Positions 1-8,466 of a stretch of 64,000 bases of DNA are shown in pieces. The notes beneath the pieces are model-generated. The model saw only the letters and a program-made list of their open reading frames with translations, was not told where the DNA came from and did no database searches. Where the stretch lies: the NCBI RefSeq assembly GCF_031626875.1, contig NZ_JANDMF010000028.1, positions 1 through 64,000 on the forward strand, read 5' to 3'. Source of the stretch: Clostridium sp031626875 (GTDB lineage Bacteria; Bacillota; Clostridia; Clostridiales; Clostridiaceae). The stretch's first letter is position 1; the number at the start of each line of letters is the position of its first letter. Made by a program: the position numbers and the translations under genes.

Positions 1-2
1 TT

Positions 3-65
3 TATGAATGCGCTAAAAATAATATTCCTATTGAAAATGTTTTAAAAACCATGAAAATTGCTTAA
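3..65 (+). CDS. C-terminal end of an unidentified protein (cut by window edge)
   Basis: An open frame enters from the left edge and stops with TAA at 63-65. The last 20 residues (YECAKNNIPIENVLKTMKIA) are compositionally protein-like, but too short to assign to a family. It is convergent with the minus-strand genes that follow. It could also be a chance frame. Confidence 0.3.
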   Translation, partial: YECAKNNIPIENVLKTMKIA

Positions 66-170
66 AGTATATTATAAATATATACTGTAAAAATTTGTAT
101 CTAAAAATTCTCAACTATAGTATGAAAATTTTAAATAAATCAGATGAGAATAGTTTCAAAATAAATCATC

Positions 171-356
171 TCAATTTTTGAAGGTTCTTTTTATTACATC
201 AATACTACACTTAAGTTTTTTTAATTCCTTACTAATCATTAAACTAGGATTTATTTTTACGAGCTCATCAATGTACATTAACACCTTGTTTACTATTTCA
301 CTTCTAAATTCATCTAAATTTATACTTTCCTCTTTCCACTCTGAATATTTGACCAT
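171..356 (-). pseudogene. Small hypothetical protein, probably a C-terminal gene fragment
   Basis: The 61-residue frame is charged and helical (MVKYSEWKEESINLDEF start) with no recognised domain. No Shine-Dalgarno precedes the ATG; the DNA before it is a C-run. The same frame stays open about 14 codons further upstream (HPKEIKTIPPK before the Met), which suggests the real gene was longer and that this is its 3' remnant. It lies downstream of toxin and immunity debris, so a leftover of another cassette is possible, but that is inference from position only. Confidence 0.35.
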
Positions 357-421
357 TTTAGGGGGGATAGTTTTAATTTCCTTTGGGTGTAATATTTCTC
401 AAAAAAATTTTAAAATTCCTT

Positions 422-455
422 TGTATAATACTAAATCATAATTTAGTATTATACA
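422..455. terminator. Perfect 15-bp hairpin
   Basis: TGTATAATACTAAAT and its exact reverse complement are separated by CATA. It sits between the 171-356 fragment and the 554-922 gene and probably acts as a terminator or debris boundary. The stem is very AT-rich. Confidence 0.5.
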
Positions 456-483
456 GTCTTTAAACAATTAGAACCCAAACTTA

Positions 484-511
484 AGGAACTAGAGAATTAT
501 CTCTAGTTCCT
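484..511 (-). terminator. Rho-independent terminator after the 554-922 gene
   Basis: AGGAACTAGAGA and TCTCTAGTTCCT form a perfect 12-bp stem with a four-base loop, 40 bases past the stop of the minus-strand gene. The T-tract after it is short. Confidence 0.6.
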
Positions 512-553
512 GTATTAGCTAAACTAATATTTTGCTATATTGTGGAAATCAAC

Positions 554-922
554 TTACTTTCTACCTAAACTTCTATCAGCCTCAATTTGAAGTTGTGTAG
601 TTTTTTTTTCCATATACTCTTTAGCAATCTTTAGAACTTGTTTATCATTACCTAATATCTCCAACACAGTGATTGAAAAAATATTTATTAAATGCTCATC
701 TGTACAATTGGATACCCTTTCAAAGTAGTTAAATATATTCTCTAATAACTTGGTTTTCTTATTTTCTTTTATTAAATGGATAATATCTGGCATAAAAATA
801 TCTTCTACTACAACAATTTCTAATAATATTCCATACGCCTCTATAAATTTTCTATAGTCATCCTTCCTTTCAGGTAAAAAATCTAACATCATTCTAAAAA
901 ATTCTTCTGATTCTTTGCTCAT
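554..922 (-). CDS. Candidate immunity protein of an orphan toxin tip
   Basis: 122 residues, acidic and alpha-helical, no signal peptide, so cytoplasmic. The core 'FNYFERVSNCTDEHLINIFSITVLEILG' region (about residues 65-92) resembles small immunity-type proteins of the DUF7674 kind that have an ER(M/V)..-D.E..N...(V/I)(S/T)VLE.LG pattern; this is from memory of the family, not a search. It starts 15 bases after the stop of the toxin-tip fragment at 937-1230, the usual toxin-then-immunity order, and a hairpin follows it. It is intact while the toxin fragment upstream is broken, the normal way orphan immunity genes persist. Confidence 0.55.
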   Translation of the reverse strand: MSKESEEFFRMMLDFLPERKDDYRKFIEAYGILLEIVVVEDIFMPDIIHLIKENKKTKLLENIFNYFERVSNCTDEHLINIFSITVLEILGNDKQVLKIAKEYMEKKTTQLQIEADRSLGRK

Positions 923-936
923 ATATTACGCCCCGC

Positions 937-1230
937 CTATCTAAATAGTTTTATTGCATCTTCTAAGTCTTCTAGTAAACTCTCTGCAATATCTAAATCA
1001 TTTAACCCCAACTCATTACTATTTATAATCTTTTTCAATTGAATCACTCTTTCCTGTGCCTTTTGCAAATGTTTGGCAATACCTTTGCTAAATTCATCAG
1101 CCAATGCTGCTGTTCCACCATCACCTATAGTAGTATCTGGTCTATATAATTCATTTACAACACTTTTTAAATTTCCATCCTGTATCCTCTGTAATAACTT
1201 CTCCCTAGCATTGCCAATTAACTCTGGCAT
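937..1230 (-). pseudogene. Orphan C-terminal toxin tip (fragment)
   Basis: The 97 residues start MPELIGNAREKLLQRI and contain YRPDTTIGDGGTAA followed by a helical HLQKAQERVIQLKK stretch. This 'ELYRP..IGDGGTA' pattern is known to me from C-terminal tips of large secreted polymorphic toxins; I do not know a proven activity. No ribosome site precedes the Met. The coding sense runs upstream: frame 1 reads NTNSRTYEYK and frame 2 reads VNKTRTQELMSIK, both directly continuous with the neighbouring pre-toxin fragment at 1273-1479, so a frameshift separates them. It is best read as the end of one larger broken gene (937-1670). Its tip differs from that of the intact toxin at 3442-8217. Confidence 0.6.
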
Positions 1231-1272
1231 TTTATACTCATAAGTTCTTGAGTTCGTGTTTTATTAACAATG

Positions 1273-1479
1273 TTACTTAGCTTCTCTTACCCCATTAATA
1301 ATACTTGCAGTTGCTTCATCAATAGCTACAGTAGTTTCAGTACATCCAACTTTTTTTGCAAATAAGCTTCCTACATATTTTGTAGCTCCACTAACAAAAC
1401 TATCAATAGTTTTTCCTGCTGGAATTATAAATTGTGCCGTATTCAAAAACAGTTTAAAATTTGCCTTTAAATTCTCCAA
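1273..1479 (-). pseudogene. Duplicate of the pre-toxin region of the 1591-aa toxin (fragment)
   Basis: From ENLKANFKLFLNTA to ASI the 68 residues are almost identical to residues about 1420-1478 of the large protein at 3442-8217 (only P/Q, A/T and similar changes). After that the two diverge: this copy ends INGVREAK-stop, the intact one continues KGATAEVISIGKIEH into its nuclease. The divergence point is where a tip exchange would be expected. The frame is shifted relative to the fragments on both sides. Confidence 0.7.
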
Positions 1480-1670
1480 GGTAAATGGCTTTGTTTCTGA
1501 TACTGCTTTAAGGCAACAACAGCATCATACGTTCCTTGTCCAAAGTCCCCATCAGCACCATATGGACCACAACTATAGCCCTTAGAAATTAATAAGTTTT
1601 GAAGTTTTTTTACTTCTTCTCCCTGACTTCCCATTCTTAAAGTTGAATTATTTACTGATAAACTTCCCAA
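1467..1670 (-). pseudogene. Duplicate peptidoglycan-binding domain with a deletion junction (fragment)
   Basis: Residues 9-53 (STLRMGSQGEEVKKLQNLL onward to TYDAVVA) copy the PG_binding_1 domain of the large toxin. After AVVA the frame runs out of register (LKQYQKQSH): at about 1510-1515 the DNA jumps from the peptidoglycan-binding domain straight to the 'ACTGCTTTAA' site that in the intact gene lies about 250 bases further on. The deletion removes the Gly/Ser linker and shifts the frame. The apparent start is a TTG without a clear ribosome site. Confidence 0.7.
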
Positions 1671-1746
1671 TGTCCCTATATTTTATGTACTGCTTCCAAA
1701 TGTAGTAATACTTATTAGTAAAAGAAATAGCTATGTTAGCAAAAAT

Positions 1747-1780
1747 AGTGGCAGCAATAATCTTACTTATTACTACCACT
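1747..1780 (-). terminator. Terminator after the broken lipoprotein gene
   Basis: An imperfect hairpin (AGTGGCAGCAATAA pairing with TTATTACTACCACT, with G-U pairs) lies 36 bases past the stop of the lipoprotein gene; on the minus strand it is followed by ATTTTT. Confidence 0.5.
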
Positions 1781-1815
1781 ACCTTTTTATTTTCTAGATA
1801 AACATACTCAATATA

Positions 1816-2349
1816 CTACTTGTTAGCATCTAGTCTATAAATACCAGGGCACTTTGTCTTTTCTCCAAAATCAAAATATTTTTCTCTATCTTCTAGCTTA
1901 ATAATCTGTAACATGTAAAGTCCAACATTATCTTGATTTTCAGTATCACTTAGCTGATCAATAAAAAATACTATATACTTGTCCTTATCTGTTGTAACTC
2001 TATAAAAACCTTTTAATTCACTTTTTATTACACCTTCATTCTTTGAATCTGAACTTTCCAAAGAACCTTCTTTTGAAATAAACTTCCCTTTGTAAAAATT
2101 CATTATATAATCAATATCACCATCAATATCTTTTGCCTCTTTCAATGCATTAGGTGAAAATAAATTTCTAAGCCTTTCCTTATTCTGACTTTCTAAATAT
2201 TCTATTATTTTTTGTAAACGCATTTCTGAAATTGTTCTATCATCCCTACTATCATATCTTGTACCTCTTTTTCCAAAAGAACCACAGGACAATAATGATA
2301 CTGAAATTTATACAACAACTAAATATAATATTAATCTCTTTATATTCAT
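1816..2349 (-). pseudogene. DUF5104-like lipoprotein interrupted by a nonsense codon
   Basis: The full frame begins at ATG 2349-2347 after an AGGAGAA site and reads MNIKRLILYLVVV, then a TAA (2310-2308), then ISVSLLSCGSFGK. Without the stop this is a textbook lipoprotein signal peptide with lipobox LLSC (Cys codon 2286-2284). The remaining 150 residues (SEMRLQKIIEYLESQNKERLRNLFS, later FYRVTTDKDKYIVFFIDQ) resemble the clostridial DUF5104 lipoprotein family. The single stop means no exported protein unless it is read through. It follows the DUF4474 fragment at 2447-2803, so it may be that fragment's immunity or companion gene (inference). Confidence 0.65.
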
Positions 2350-2446
2350 AGTTTTCTCCTCAAATTAGATTTTTACTACCTCAATATAAAATATTATCAT
2401 ATTAAAAATAACTTTCAATATAATCTATACTTAATTCTTATCAACT

Positions 2447-2803
2447 TCACCATTTAAATTTCGCAATATAATTTATAGGATCAAATATCCGCATAGATTT
2501 GCCATTATTCTCTTCATAAAATGAATTCCAAATATCCAAACGTCCTGAAAAGTCTATACTTCCATATACATTAAGATTTTCTGCTTTCGCCTTCTGATAG
2601 TTAGGATTAAATCCAGTGCACCACCAATTATCCTCTCCAGGTTTCCAATTAAAAATCTCATTTCCTTCATTATCATACAAAGCTAAAGTCATCGGCATTG
2701 CATAATCTACTCCAGTAAGCCAATGTGGTCCCCCACCATAATAAATTCCTACTTCTGCACCTGCTCCAATATTAAGGTAATCACCTTTCCATAACCATAT
2801 CAT
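2447..2803 (-). pseudogene. DUF4474 domain fragment (orphan tip)
   Basis: Signature elements of DUF4474 are visible: IWLWKGDYLNIGAGAEVGIYY, then MTLALYDNEGNEIFNW, then WWCTGF. The same frame continues upstream of the apparent Met (IKFQISVGDQQF) and runs into the terminator of the preceding gene, so the 5' part is missing. No ribosome site is present. Truncation exactly at the terminator fits an orphan 3' cassette placed behind the active toxin gene. The biochemical role of DUF4474 is not known to me. Confidence 0.6.
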
Positions 2804-2851
2804 AAATTGTTGGTCACCAACAGAAATTTGAAATTTTATTCTATAGAAAAA

Positions 2852-2877
2852 AAGGCTAACATCACAACGTTAGCCTT
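2852..2877 (-). terminator. Terminator after the immunity gene
   Basis: AAGGCTAAC/GTTAGCCTT stem with an eight-base loop and, on the minus strand, a run of eight T residues, 15 bases past the stop of the 2892-3431 gene. It separates the intact toxin-immunity pair from the orphan fragments. Confidence 0.85.
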
Positions 2878-2891
2878 ATTTCTCATTTCAT

Positions 2892-3431
2892 CTAATAATT
2901 CTTTGCTTTAATATATTTATCCTTAAGCTCCTTAAATTCTTTTGATTCAACAATTAATTGATTTATTGCCCAAATATCTTTCATGAAATTATTTGTAGTA
3001 CAAAGAATTGTATTATATAATTCATCTTTAGAAATACTCTCACACCAAAAAATTTCACTTCTACTCTTAGGCAAGTTCAATATAAATTTCTCAATATGAA
3101 TTTCCTTTTCTGCTCTAACTTTACTAATTAATACTTCTTCATTAACTAACTTAAATTCAAACCATATTCTATCACTATCAGGTATTTTTATTGTAACAAA
3201 TGAACTTGCTTTCAATTGGCTTAAAGCATCATTTAATCTCTTAAACCATGTAATTAAAAATTCCCCACTAAAGGGTATATCCTTATCAACAAACCCCTCT
3301 TTCGTGTTGTTGAATATCAACTCAATTTGCCCCATAACAGTATTCACATCTGATTCAAATTCCACTATATTATTTAAATTTGAAATTCTCTTCTTTTCTT
3401 CCTCAAGAATTTCATAATTTATTAAAAACAT
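2892..3431 (-). CDS. Probable immunity protein for the adjacent toxin
   Basis: 179 residues, no signal peptide or membrane segment, mixed alpha/beta, with Trp-containing segments (LITWFKRLND, DRIWFEFKLVNEEVLIS, SEIFWCESIS). I cannot place it in a named immunity family. It begins 10 bases after the stop of the large toxin gene, has an AGGAGG-type site, and is closed by a strong terminator, so toxin and this gene form one transcript. That position is the standard one for a cognate cytoplasmic immunity protein. Function is inferred from context alone. Confidence 0.6.
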   Translation of the reverse strand: MFLINYEILEEEKKRISNLNNIVEFESDVNTVMGQIELIFNNTKEGFVDKDIPFSGEFLITWFKRLNDALSQLKASSFVTIKIPDSDRIWFEFKLVNEEVLISKVRAEKEIHIEKFILNLPKSRSEIFWCESISKDELYNTILCTTNNFMKDIWAINQLIVESKEFKELKDKYIKAKNY

Positions 3432-3441
3432 CTAACTCCTC

Positions 3442-6400
3442 CTAAAATCCAAAATCTGCTAAAGTTAATTTAAAATCACCATATGCTGAATGAAACACTC
3501 CATTTTCTAAGTAAACTGTAATATTTTCATCAAAAACTTTAACTATATGTTCGCCATTAGTAAATCCTTGTGACAATACCTTTTTATATGCTTGATTAGT
3601 TGCATCAATCACTTTCTCTTCTGACCAACTTGGATTAAAAAATGTTTTTTGGCTCAATAAGTTTTCAGCTGATTCCTTCAACCCCTTTTCCATCATCTTA
3701 CCGATTGTAGCATTCATTCTACCAAATGTATGATCTTTTAGAACATGCTCTATTTTCCCAATTGAGATAACTTCTGCTGTTGCTCCTTTAACAATACTTG
3801 CAGCTGCTTCATCAATAGCTACAGTAGTTTCAGTACATCCAACTTTTTTTGCAAATAAGCTTCCTACATATTTTGTAGCTCCACTAACAAAACTATCAAT
3901 AGTTTTCCCTGCTGGGATTATAAATGGTGCTGTATTCAGAAACAGTTTGAAATTTGCCTTTAAATTCTCCAAAGTAAATGGCTTTGTTTCTGATACTGCT
4001 TTAAATGAATCAAGTGTACCCAATGTCCAAAAATTTATTTCATCATATAAAATATTCCCTGAAGTTTGATGTTTTTTATATGCATCTATAAATTCTTGAA
4101 AAAATGATGTTTCATCCTTTGAATTATCTGACTCCTGATTACCTGTACTAGTTCCTTGATTATTGTTACTTCCTCCTGAACTTCCTGACCCTGATGAGCC
4201 ATTTAAAGCTGCCCACGTATCAGTTCCAACAACACCATCCTGTTCTAAACTATTAGCTTTTTGGAAAGCAACAACAGCATCATAAGTGCCTTGTCCAAAG
4301 TCCCCATCAGCACCATATGGACCACAACTATAGCCTTTAGAAATTAATAAATTTTGAAGTCTTTTTACTTCTTCTCCTTTACTTCCCATTCTTAAAATTG
4401 TTGAATCACTTACTGATGTTCCTGGGTTTGAAGGATTACTTCCAGATGAAGTACTGCCTCCTGTTGAAGATCCTTGACCATTGTCTATCTTACTATTATT
4501 CTTATTTGAAAATCCAAAAAATGCATTTGCTTCATTTCTTATTGCTGTTTCACTTAGCAATATAAAGCCATCATCTTTTACATCATCAATTATTTCTCCA
4601 TCATATATATAATATTCATTCCATCTATGAGGATCATACACTTTAAAATATACTTTACCATTTATTGTTGTCCATCCTGCAAGAACTATATAATGTCCTT
4701 GTCTTGTAACATGACCTGGGGCCATACTTACTATAACTAAATGTGATCCATCTGACAATAATGATTTTGCTCCACTTGTTCCACTTACATACTGAGTATT
4801 TAAATTATATCTTGTATTTGAAGGATCAGATGCTGCTGCACTAAATAATCCTGAATTTGTTCCACTATTATATGTTCTAAATCCTTTTGCTAATGCATAT
4901 GAACACATTTCAGTTGGTGGAACATCAATATTATTTAATGTTGACACAACTATTGAAAATGCAGCCGGACCACAAGCTGATGCTGCTATAGTTTGAGTTG
5001 CATCACCATGATTGCTATACATCACATTTCCATATCTAGGGTCATCTTGAGAATAATATCTTATAGAGCCATCTTTTACTGAAGCTCCATACATCCCACC
5101 CTGAGAGTCAATTGTAGTTGAACCTCCAGGTACTAAAAAGTCATTTCTTACATATCCTATTTGTCCATTGTAGCTTATCTTGTACCAGTTACTTTCTGTT
5201 CCTAATATTTGTACTACTGTTCCATGTCTTAAGCTTCCTATTACGCTTGTACTTGTTGAAGGTCCGCTTCTAAAATTCAAACTACTTGATGGGTCTTGTA
5301 GTCTTATTGTTCCTGTTCCACTTGCGCTTCCTATTGAACCACCAGCTACTATAAAATCATTTCTTACATACCCTACTCCACCATTATAGCTTATTTTGTA
5401 CCAGTTACTTTCTGTTCCTAATATTTGTACTACTGCACCATTAGTTAAGCTTCCTATTACGCTTGTACTTGTTGATGCACCATTTCTTACATTTACACTA
5501 CTTGATGGATCTTGTAATTTTATTGTTCCTGTTCCGCTTGCACTTCCTGTTGAACCACCAGCTACTACAAAATCATTTCTTACATATCCTACTGACCCAT
5601 TATAGCTTATTTTGTACCAATTACTTTCTGTTCCTAATATTTGTACTACTGCACCATTAGTTAAGCTTCCTATTACGCTTGTACTTGTTGATGCACCATT
5701 TCTTACATTTACACTACTTGATGGATCTTGTAATTTTATTGTTCCTGTTCCGCTTGCACTTCCTGTTGAACCACCAGCTACTACAAAATCATTTCTTACA
5801 TATCCTACTCCACCATTGTAACTTATCTTGTACCAATTATTTTCTGTTCCTAATATTTGTACTTGTGCTCCATGAGTTAAGCTTCCTATTACACTTGTAT
5901 CTGTTGAAGCTCCACTTCTTACATTTACACTACTTGATGGATCTTGTAATTTTATTGTTCCTGCTCCGCTTGCAGAACTTGATGATGCTCCAGCTACAAT
6001 AAAGTCTCCTCTTACATATCCTACAACACCATTATAACTTATTCTATACCAATTACCTTCTGTTCCAAGTATTTGTACTACTGTTCCATGAGTTAAACTT
6101 CCTACTACACTTGTATCTGTTGAAGCTCCACTCCTTATATTTACACTACTTGATATGTCTTGTAATTTTACTGTTCCTGAGGTAGCTCCTGAAGCAGTTC
6201 CTTGAATTAGATAATCTCCTCTTACATACCCTGATAATCCATTATATTCTACATTATACCAGTCACCACTTTGCCCTAATATCTTTACTGAAGCTCCATG
6301 TGGTAAACTCCCTATTATCCCTGAATCAGTGGATGGACCACTTCTAAAATTCAAACTACTTGATGGATCTTGCAATTTTACAGTTGCATAGGTTCCTGCT

Positions 6401-8217
6401 GAATATTCAAAAGGCTTCTCCTTATAATCATCATAATACGAATCTTTATTTTTGTTATATGCTTCTTCTATATCTGCTAAATCTCTTAATTCTAGATTTA
6501 ATTCTTTTCTAATTTCATTTTCTAATTTTCCTGCATATAATTCTTCTTCTAATCTTTCTTTATTTCCTTGCTGTCCCCTTAATCCATGTATAAGCTCATG
6601 AATAAGAACTATTGACATTTCACTATTAGAATTCTCATTATCACTATCACTTAAAATTACTAATTGATCTGTGGCTTTTCCTCCAATAGTAACACCTTTA
6701 TTTGTATCACTAAAAGTTTTATGAATTACTTTTTGTGATTGTGTATCATATTCATCCCATCCATCACTTCTGCCTATTATAAGCATCTTATCACTATTTA
6801 TAAGACTATCAATAATCTCTGAAGTGGCTTTTGAACCTGAATTTTTAGCTATTTCTTTTGATTTTAAAAATCCATTTTCATTTATGTAATACTCTTTATC
6901 CGCAATCTGGTTAATAAGTTTTAAAACATACTCTCTATTTTCTTCTTTTACCCAGACTCCACTTCCTTCTGGGATTTTATTTTTTACCTTTAATATATTT
7001 TCATAGGTAAGTTCTTTATTTTTTTCTCCTAAAAGTCCTACTATAGCTGTGTCAAGCATATCAAAATTTTTAACTATATCTTTATCTTTATTATCTACAG
7101 CTTCATGTTTTTCTTCACTAGTATCTGCACCTATAGGATTTTGATCTTTAGTGCTAGTCTCTTCTTTTTTTGCAGTTGTGCTAGCTTTAGTGTCTACACT
7201 ATCTCTTTTTATTTCTTCTGTAACTTTTTCCTTTATAGATTCAGTATTTTTTCCTCTTAACACACGAACAAGTTCATTAATTAAAATTAGTGACATTTCA
7301 TTATTTTGATTATTATCATCTAGTATTACTAGTTTGTCAGTTGTAGTTTCTCCTATGGAAATTACATTTCTATTATTATCAAAAGTTTTATTAACTGCTT
7401 TTTGCGATTCTACATCGTATTCATACCATCCAGCACTTCTACCTACAATCAACTTCTTATCGCTGTTTATAAGTCCATCTAAAACTTCTGAATATGACTT
7501 AGACCCTACATTTTTAATAGTCTCTTTAGATCTTAAAAATCCACTTTCATCTATGTAGTATTCTTTATCAGCAATTTGGTTAATTAGATTTAAAACAGAC
7601 TCTCTATCTTTTTCTACTATCCATATTCCTTTACCATTTGGAATTTTAGTTTTTACTTTTAATATATTTTCTTGAGTAAGTTTAGTATTTTCTTCCCCTA
7701 AAAGTCCTACTATAGCTGTATCAAACATATCAAAGTTTTCAACTACTTTTTTGTCCTTTTCCTCTGAAGTCTTATTCTTTTCTTCAGTAAGATTTTTATC
7801 TTTACTATTTAAAATCTCATTTTTTTCTTTTACTGAAGTTTTTTGATTTTGTTCTTTGCTTTCAATTTGTTTTGTATTTACAGTATTCTTACTTTCTACA
7901 CTTTCCTTTTTAGGCTCTTTTGAAACTTCTTGTTTTATAACTTCTGTTTCTTTTTTACTATTTGTATCAACATCATTAACTGGTTGATTTTTTTCAACTA
8001 CTTTCTCTGAGGAATTTTCCTCTTTGCCAGTATTCTCATCACTTTTTCCATCATAATGCAATACATTTCCTGAATCAAATTTTAGTTTAATATTTTTTTC
8101 AGTTTTCAATAAAATCGACGCTTGTACTATGTTTGCTGGTATTACATTAACCATAAAAGCTATAAGCATGCAAACCGATACAAACCTAATTGTTGTAAAG
8201 TTTTTAGTTTTTCCCAC
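3442..8217 (-). CDS. Giant secreted polymorphic toxin (M91-like, SH3b, C39-like, PG-binding, C-terminal nuclease candidate)
   Basis: 1591 residues, GTG start with CGGAGG site. Order: signal peptide (1-34); Lys/Glu-rich linker; repeat A (about 160-320) and repeat B (about 384-600), homologous metallopeptidase-like units. Repeat B keeps the zinc motif HELIH (H540, E541, H544), repeat A has NELVR at 314-318, so only B should be active; M91 is my best family guess. Then six SH3b domains of about 72 residues (about 610-1045), a C39-like cysteine peptidase (C1082 in SACGPAA, H1175 in GHYIVLAGW, D1195), Gly/Ser linker, PG_binding_1 domain (about 1276-1341), a pre-toxin segment, and a C-terminal tip (about 1485-1591) with IEHVLKDH and a WSEEKVIDA helix followed by a strand-rich end. 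The tip pattern resembles BECR/EndoU-type RNases. Wall-binding domains fit export and surface display; the C39 and metallopeptidase units may process the protein or target cells (inference). Confidence 0.75.
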   Translation of the reverse strand: MGKTKNFTTIRFVSVCMLIAFMVNVIPANIVQASILLKTEKNIKLKFDSGNVLHYDGKSDENTGKEENSSEKVVEKNQPVNDVDTNSKKETEVIKQEVSKEPKKESVESKNTVNTKQIESKEQNQKTSVKEKNEILNSKDKNLTEEKNKTSEEKDKKVVENFDMFDTAIVGLLGEENTKLTQENILKVKTKIPNGKGIWIVEKDRESVLNLINQIADKEYYIDESGFLRSKETIKNVGSKSYSEVLDGLINSDKKLIVGRSAGWYEYDVESQKAVNKTFDNNRNVISIGETTTDKLVILDDNNQNNEMSLILINELVRVLRGKNTESIKEKVTEEIKRDSVDTKASTTAKKEETSTKDQNPIGADTSEEKHEAVDNKDKDIVKNFDMLDTAIVGLLGEKNKELTYENILKVKNKIPEGSGVWVKEENREYVLKLINQIADKEYYINENGFLKSKEIAKNSGSKATSEIIDSLINSDKMLIIGRSDGWDEYDTQSQKVIHKTFSDTNKGVTIGGKATDQLVILSDSDNENSNSEMSIVLIHELIHGLRGQQGNKERLEEELYAGKLENEIRKELNLELRDLADIEEAYNKNKDSYYDDYKEKPFEYSAGTYATVKLQDPSSSLNFRSGPSTDSGIIGSLPHGASVKILGQSGDWYNVEYNGLSGYVRGDYLIQGTASGATSGTVKLQDISSSVNIRSGASTDTSVVGSLTHGTVVQILGTEGNWYRISYNGVVGYVRGDFIVAGASSSSASGAGTIKLQDPSSSVNVRSGASTDTSVIGSLTHGAQVQILGTENNWYKISYNGGVGYVRNDFVVAGGSTGSASGTGTIKLQDPSSSVNVRNGASTSTSVIGSLTNGAVVQILGTESNWYKISYNGSVGYVRNDFVVAGGSTGSASGTGTIKLQDPSSSVNVRNGASTSTSVIGSLTNGAVVQILGTESNWYKISYNGGVGYVRNDFIVAGGSIGSASGTGTIRLQDPSSSLNFRSGPSTSTSVIGSLRHGTVVQILGTESNWYKISYNGQIGYVRNDFLVPGGSTTIDSQGGMYGASVKDGSIRYYSQDDPRYGNVMYSNHGDATQTIAASACGPAAFSIVVSTLNNIDVPPTEMCSYALAKGFRTYNSGTNSGLFSAAASDPSNTRYNLNTQYVSGTSGAKSLLSDGSHLVIVSMAPGHVTRQGHYIVLAGWTTINGKVYFKVYDPHRWNEYYIYDGEIIDDVKDDGFILLSETAIRNEANAFFGFSNKNNSKIDNGQGSSTGGSTSSGSNPSNPGTSVSDSTILRMGSKGEEVKRLQNLLISKGYSCGPYGADGDFGQGTYDAVVAFQKANSLEQDGVVGTDTWAALNGSSGSGSSGGSNNNQGTSTGNQESDNSKDETSFFQEFIDAYKKHQTSGNILYDEINFWTLGTLDSFKAVSETKPFTLENLKANFKLFLNTAPFIIPAGKTIDSFVSGATKYVGSLFAKKVGCTETTVAIDEAAASIVKGATAEVISIGKIEHVLKDHTFGRMNATIGKMMEKGLKESAENLLSQKTFFNPSWSEEKVIDATNQAYKKVLSQGFTNGEHIVKVFDENITVYLENGVFHSAYGDFKLTLADFGF
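5110..6390 (-). repeat. Six tandem SH3b-coding repeats, about 216-bp period
   Basis: Units differ slightly, but the copies near 5320-5540 and 5540-5755 are nearly identical over 216 bp. Each encodes (V/I)KLQDPSSS-N-R-GAST plus a NWYKISYNG-VGYVR core. Such DNA identity invites unequal recombination and copy-number change. Confidence 0.85.
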
Positions 8218-8318
8218 TTATTTTCCTCCGTTTTTTAGTTTATGCTTTCCTTTGTTCATAAAAATTCACATTTTGTCGAATTCACCCCATTTATTCATTA
8301 TATTGTAAATACATGCAG

Positions 8319-8347
8319 ATTGTATCATGTATTTTATTGGTTATCAA
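8319..8347 (-). promoter_or_regulatory. Candidate promoter of the toxin gene
   Basis: On the minus strand TTGATA (8347-8342), 17-base spacer, TACAAT (8324-8319), giving a leader of about 95 bases before the GTG start. Confidence 0.5.
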
Positions 8348-8400
8348 TACATTTATTTTAACCTAATACATTTAATTAACAAATTTATTATTTATCACAA

Positions 8401-8441
8401 AAAAATCCAACAGTGAGTCTTAAACTCTCTGTTGGATTTTT
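8401..8441. terminator. Terminator of kup
   Basis: AAAAATCCAACAG and CTGTTGGATTTTT flank an inner GAGT/ACTC stem. It lies 26 bases past the kup stop, with T-runs on both strands. Confidence 0.85.
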
Positions 8442-8466
8442 ATATAATTTAATATTTATTTAAAAA

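Noticed and set aside
5180..6002. Plus-strand open frames across the SH3b region
   Set aside because: They are antisense shadows of the 216-bp repeats, recurring with the same period and lacking ribosome sites.
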